Part shown: positions 35,299 through 38,576 of the stretch, in pieces | Numbering within the stretch: position 1 is the first letter of the stretch | Layout of the letters: each line of letters begins with the position of its first letter | Source of the DNA: an uncultured beta proteobacterium | GTDB taxonomy: Bacteria; Pseudomonadota; Gammaproteobacteria; Burkholderiales; SG8-41 | DNA: 38,576 bases | Assembly (NCBI GenBank): GCA_902825845.1 | Contig: CADECM010000053.1 | Location: 1,903 to 40,478, forward strand | Direction of reading: 5' to 3' | Program-made: the position numbers and the translations under genes | Notes under the pieces: generated by a model | What the model saw: only the letters and a program-made list of their open reading frames with translations | The model's database searches: none | Told to the model about the DNA's origin: nothing

Positions 35299-37647
35299 AT
35301 GAAAACACACAATAAGAAATCCCAAGCCCGCGCCTCGCCTTCGCGAGGGACACGTTCAAGTAAATCCTCCGCGGCCGGCAGTGCCACCGGCAGCCGCGTC
35401 CCGCGCGAACCACGGCAACCGCGTATTCCGCGGGCGAGGCGCACGCCACGCGATCCCGCTGCCGGCATAACGCGCGACACCGCGTCTGCGCATCTGGACG
35501 AGCGCAATCGGCGCGATCCGTTCTACGAGCGCGAAGTCCTGCGCTACGACAATCCTTTGCCGAGCCGTGAGTTCATTCTCGCCACGCTGAAAGAGCGGGG
35601 TGTGCCGGTGGCCGAGCCTGAACTGATGGCGCTGCTGGGCATATACGGCGAGGAGATGCGGGCGTTCACGCGGCGCCTGGCGGCCATGCAGCGCGAAGGC
35701 CAGATCATGCGCAACCGGCGCGACGACATCTGCGTGGTGGAGAAACTGGATCTGGCCGCCGGCCGTGTGCAGGGCCATCCGGATGGCTTCGGGTTTCTGG
35801 TGCGTGACGACAAGGGGCCGGACATGTTTCTGGGTCCCGACGAAATGCGCAAAGTATTGCATGGGGATCGCGTGATGGCGCGCATTGCCGGCATGGATCG
35901 CCGTGGCCGTCCCGAAGGAAAAATCGCCGAGATTCTCGAGCGTGCCAGGACCAGCCATGTGGGGCGTCTGCAAAGCCGCCACGGTGTCTTTTTCGTGGTG
36001 GCGGAAGACAAACGCATCAGCCAGGAGTTTCTGGTGCCGCCGCATGAAACCGGCAATGCCAAGGCGGGGCAGGTGGTTAGCGTCGAGTTGATCGAGCAGC
36101 CGGCACGGCACAGCCAGCCGGTGGCGCGCGTGGTGGAAGTGCTGGGCGACTACGGCGATCCCGGCATGGAAATCGAGATTGCGTTGCGCAAACATGCTTT
36201 ACCGCACGTGTTTGCGCCGGAGGCGGAAAAACTCGCGGCAAAGTACGCGCCGCAGGTGGGCGCACGCGACTGCAAAGGCCGGCTGGATCTGCGCGGCCTG
36301 CCGCTGGTAACCATTGACGGCGAAACCGCGCGTGACTTTGATGACGCGGTCTACTGCGAAGCGCATGGACGCGGCGGCTTTCGTTTGATTGTGGCGATTG
36401 CCGACGTCAGCCATTATGTGAAACCCGGCGATGCGCTGGACGCGGAGGCGTTAACGCGCGGCAACTCGGTCTATTTTCCGCGGCAGGTGATTCCCATGCT
36501 GCCGGAGCATTTGTCCAACGGCCTGTGCTCGCTCAATCCGCAGGTGGACCGGCTGTGCATGGCGTGCGACATGACGGTCAATGCACGCGGCACAATCACC
36601 GACTATTCGTTTCATCAGGCGGTAATTCGTTCACACGCGCGGTTGACCTATACCAGCGTCGCCGCGATGCTTGCCGGCGAGAGTGCGGGCACCCTGGAGC
36701 AGCGCGCGCTGTTGCCGCAGCTGAGAAATCTGCACACGCTGTACGGCAAACTGGCAAAGGCGCGTGCCACGCGCGGTGCCATCGATTTCGAAACCACTGA
36801 AACCGAAATCATCTTCAACGACCAGCGCAAAATCGAGCGCATCGTGCCGGTCAAGCGCAACGATGCTCATCGCGTGATCGAGGAGTGCATGCTGGCCGCC
36901 AACGTGTGCGCGTCGGATTTTCTCGCGGAGCATGGGCAGCCCATGCTGTATCGCGTGCATGAAGGTCCGACGCCGGAGAAACTTGCGGCTCTGCGTGAAT
37001 TTCTCGGCGGCTTCGGCTTTGATCTCGGTGGCGGTGACAAGCCGCATGCCAAGGACTACGCGGCCCTGCTGGCCAAGGTGCGCGACCGGCCGGACGCGCA
37101 GCTGTTGCAAACCGTGATGCTGCGCTCTCTGAAACAGGCGGTGTACAGCCCGAAGAATGCCGGCCACTTTGGCCTCGCCTACGAGTCCTATACCCACTTC
37201 ACATCGCCGATCCGGCGCTATCCCGACCTGCTGGTGCACCGGGCGATCAAGGCGGTGCTCGCAAAATCGCGTTATGAACCGGGTGACTGGTTCGCGCTTG
37301 GCGAGCAATGCTCGATGACCGAGCGCCGCGCGGACGAGGCCACGCGCGACGTCACCAACTGGCTGAAATGTTATTACATGCAGGATAAAGTGGGCGAGAG
37401 CTACAACGGCAGCATCAGCGGTGTCACTGGCTTTGGCGTATTTGTGGCGCTTGATGCCATTTATGCCGAAGGTCTGGTGCATGTGTCCGATCTGGGCAAG
37501 GATTACTTTCACTTCGACGCCGCGCGCCATCAAATGCTCGGCGAGCGCACCAAACGCCGTTTTCGCCTCGGCGACCGGGTGCGGGTAAAGGTGGCCCGCG
37601 CGAACCTGGATACCGCGCGCATTGATTTCGTGTTGGATGAGAGTTAG
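35299..37647 (+). CDS. rnr: Ribonuclease R
   Basis: Processive 3'-5' exoribonuclease for structured RNA, active in rRNA quality control and trans-translation. 782 residues: a basic, Ser/Arg/Pro-rich N-terminal extension (about 1-65) of low complexity, a winged-helix region (about 75-135), two cold-shock domains ([17 protein letters not shown] and [15 protein letters not shown]), the RNB catalytic domain ([32 protein letters not shown]) and a C-terminal S1 domain ([15 protein letters not shown]). The active-site DFDD is intact. The ATG at 35299 is preceded by no clear ribosome site. Divergent from tRNA-Leu; rlmB follows, as in E. coli. Confidence 0.97.
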   Translation: MKTHNKKSQARASPSRGTRSSKSSAAGSATGSRVPREPRQPRIPRARRTPRDPAAGITRDTASAHLDERNRRDPFYEREVLRYDNPLPSREFILATLKERGVPVAEPELMALLGIYGEEMRAFTRRLAAMQREGQIMRNRRDDICVVEKLDLAAGRVQGHPDGFGFLVRDDKGPDMFLGPDEMRKVLHGDRVMARIAGMDRRGRPEGKIAEILERARTSHVGRLQSRHGVFFVVAEDKRISQEFLVPPHETGNAKAGQVVSVELIEQPARHSQPVARVVEVLGDYGDPGMEIEIALRKHALPHVFAPEAEKLAAKYAPQVGARDCKGRLDLRGLPLVTIDGETARDFDDAVYCEAHGRGGFRLIVAIADVSHYVKPGDALDAEALTRGNSVYFPRQVIPMLPEHLSNGLCSLNPQVDRLCMACDMTVNARGTITDYSFHQAVIRSHARLTYTSVAAMLAGESAGTLEQRALLPQLRNLHTLYGKLAKARATRGAIDFETTETEIIFNDQRKIERIVPVKRNDAHRVIEECMLAANVCASDFLAEHGQPMLYRVHEGPTPEKLAALREFLGGFGFDLGGGDKPHAKDYAALLAKVRDRPDAQLLQTVMLRSLKQAVYSPKNAGHFGLAYESYTHFTSPIRRYPDLLVHRAIKAVLAKSRYEPGDWFALGEQCSMTERRADEATRDVTNWLKCYYMQDKVGESYNGSISGVTGFGVFVALDAIYAEGLVHVSDLGKDYFHFDAARHQMLGERTKRRFRLGDRVRVKVARANLDTARIDFVLDES

Positions 37648-37662
37648 CGCGATTAAATTTTG

Positions 37663-37678
37663 TAAGTATCTGTTTTTA
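37663..37678 (-). repeat. A/T-rich start-associated motif, copy 6 (inverted)
   Basis: On the minus strand TAAAAACAGATACTTA, an exact 16-base match to the copies at 5661 and 10725. Ends ten bases before the rlmB ATG; the leader there is U-rich with no Shine-Dalgarno. Confidence 0.75.
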
Positions 37679-37688
37679 TTTATTTTTT

Positions 37689-38435
37689 ATGACAGACCTG
37701 CGGATCATCCACGGCTTTCACGCCGTCACCAGTCGCCTGCGCAGCGCGCCCGATGCAGTGCGCGAGCTCTACATCGATGCCGCGCGCAATGACCGGCGGA
37801 GCGCCGACCTGTTGAAACTCGCCGCATCGCGCAACGTGCGCGTGATAACCGTGGATGTGCAGCGCCTCAATGGTATGACGGGTCACGCGCGGCATCAGGG
37901 CGTGGCCGCGAGCGTCGCGCCGGTGAAACTGGCCGCCCACATTGACGATGTGCTGGACGCGCTGACGGAGCCGGCATTGCTGCTGATACTCGATGGTGTC
38001 ACCGATCCGCACAATCTTGGCGCCTGTCTGCGCGTCGCCGATGCGATGGGCGTGCACGCCGTCATCGCGCCCAAGGATAGGGCCGTGGGATTGAACGCGA
38101 CGGTATCCAAAGTCGCCAGCGGCGCCGCGGAAAGCGTGCCCTATATTCCGGTGACCAACCTCGCGCGCACCCTGCGTGACCTCAAGGCACGCGATATCTG
38201 GATCACCGGCACGGATGAGAATGCGCTGGTTGACCTCAATGCTGCCAGACTGGACGGCGCGCGCGCGCTGGTATTGGGCGCAGAAGGCGAGGGCATGCGC
38301 AGACTGACACGTGAAAACTGCGACGAACTGATACGCATCCCGATGCACGGCAGCGTGGAGAGCCTCAACGTCTCCGTGTCCGCCGGCATTTGCCTGTTCG
38401 AGGCGCGTCGCCAGCGCGGTTTGGCCGCGGGGTGA
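37689..38435 (+). CDS. rlmB: 23S rRNA 2'-O-methyltransferase (Gm2251)
   Basis: SpoU-family methyltransferase with a knotted SAM site. 248 residues: an N-terminal substrate-binding domain ([20 protein letters not shown]), motif 1 [19 protein letters not shown], motif 2 [13 protein letters not shown] and motif 3 [19 protein letters not shown]. Length and the rnr neighbour match E. coli RlmB. The ATG lies directly behind an A/T-only stretch containing copy 6 of the start motif, without a ribosome-binding site; a U-rich leader may serve instead. Confidence 0.96.
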   Translation: MTDLRIIHGFHAVTSRLRSAPDAVRELYIDAARNDRRSADLLKLAASRNVRVITVDVQRLNGMTGHARHQGVAASVAPVKLAAHIDDVLDALTEPALLLILDGVTDPHNLGACLRVADAMGVHAVIAPKDRAVGLNATVSKVASGAAESVPYIPVTNLARTLRDLKARDIWITGTDENALVDLNAARLDGARALVLGAEGEGMRRLTRENCDELIRIPMHGSVESLNVSVSAGICLFEARRQRGLAAG

Positions 38436-38470
38436 TAAGTGCCCGGCGCCTGCCGCGCGGTGCGCGACTG

Positions 38471-38490
38471 CCACAATGATATAATTGTGG
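38471..38490 (+). promoter_or_regulatory. Extended -10 promoter of tRNA-Pro inside a palindrome
   Basis: TGATATAAT (38477-38485) is an extended -10 with a perfect TATAAT, eight bases before the tRNA. It lies inside the inverted repeat CCACAAT-N6-ATTGTGG (38471-38490). No -35 match is seen at 16-18 bases. Confidence 0.6.
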
Positions 38491-38493
38491 CCT

Positions 38494-38571
<78 letters not shown>

Positions 38572-38576
38572 TAAAA

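Overview
The window is GC-rich chromosomal DNA from a proteobacterium, most likely a betaproteobacterium. The call rests on gene content and order: ndk, rlmN, a pilW/pilF-type lipoprotein, rodZ, ispG, hisS, a YfgM-like protein, bamB, der, hfq, hflX, hflK, hflC, a DUF2065 protein, hisZ, purA, rnr and rlmB follow one another as in many betaproteobacteria, and HisZ is absent from enteric gammaproteobacteria. No species can be named from the sequence alone. There are no phage genes, transposases, CRISPR arrays or plasmid functions.

Layout. (1) 1-2350: a paraslipin-type SPFH protein and a convergent mlaA (outer-membrane lipid asymmetry) share a bidirectional terminator; a 330-base spacer holds the promoters of mlaA and of the next gene. 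(2) 2351-5417: succinate-semialdehyde-type dehydrogenase, a racemase-superfamily protein with a single obvious catalytic cysteine, and an exported methyltransferase-like protein. (3) 5418-12396: a nested palindromic repeat, then a tightly packed RND adaptor / RND pump / exported dienelactone-hydrolase-like protein / gamma-glutamyltransferase cluster. (4) 12397-19477: a small palindromic repeat, accA, tilS, then a signalling module made of a CHASE2 hybrid histidine kinase, a stand-alone Hpt protein and an exported LysM-FecR protein. (5) 19628-38570: the conserved housekeeping run (nucleotide metabolism, rRNA/tRNA modification, cell shape, isoprenoid and histidine pathways, outer-membrane assembly, ribosome assembly, RNA chaperone, membrane-protease regulators), with tRNA-Leu(CAG) on the minus strand between purA and rnr and tRNA-Pro(GGG) at the right end.

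Most genes lie on the plus strand with short gaps or start/stop overlaps (tilS/kinase, kinase/Hpt, rlmN/pilW, ispG/hisS, YfgM/bamB, hflK/hflC), so translational coupling is likely. The least explained signal is a short A/T-rich motif (consensus TAAAAWCADATASTTR) that recurs at least six times, always within about 50 bases of a translation start. Twice it is an identical 20-mer that encodes the same N-terminus in two unrelated exported proteins. The CHASE2 kinase/Hpt/FecR module is the best candidate for a poorly characterised system.
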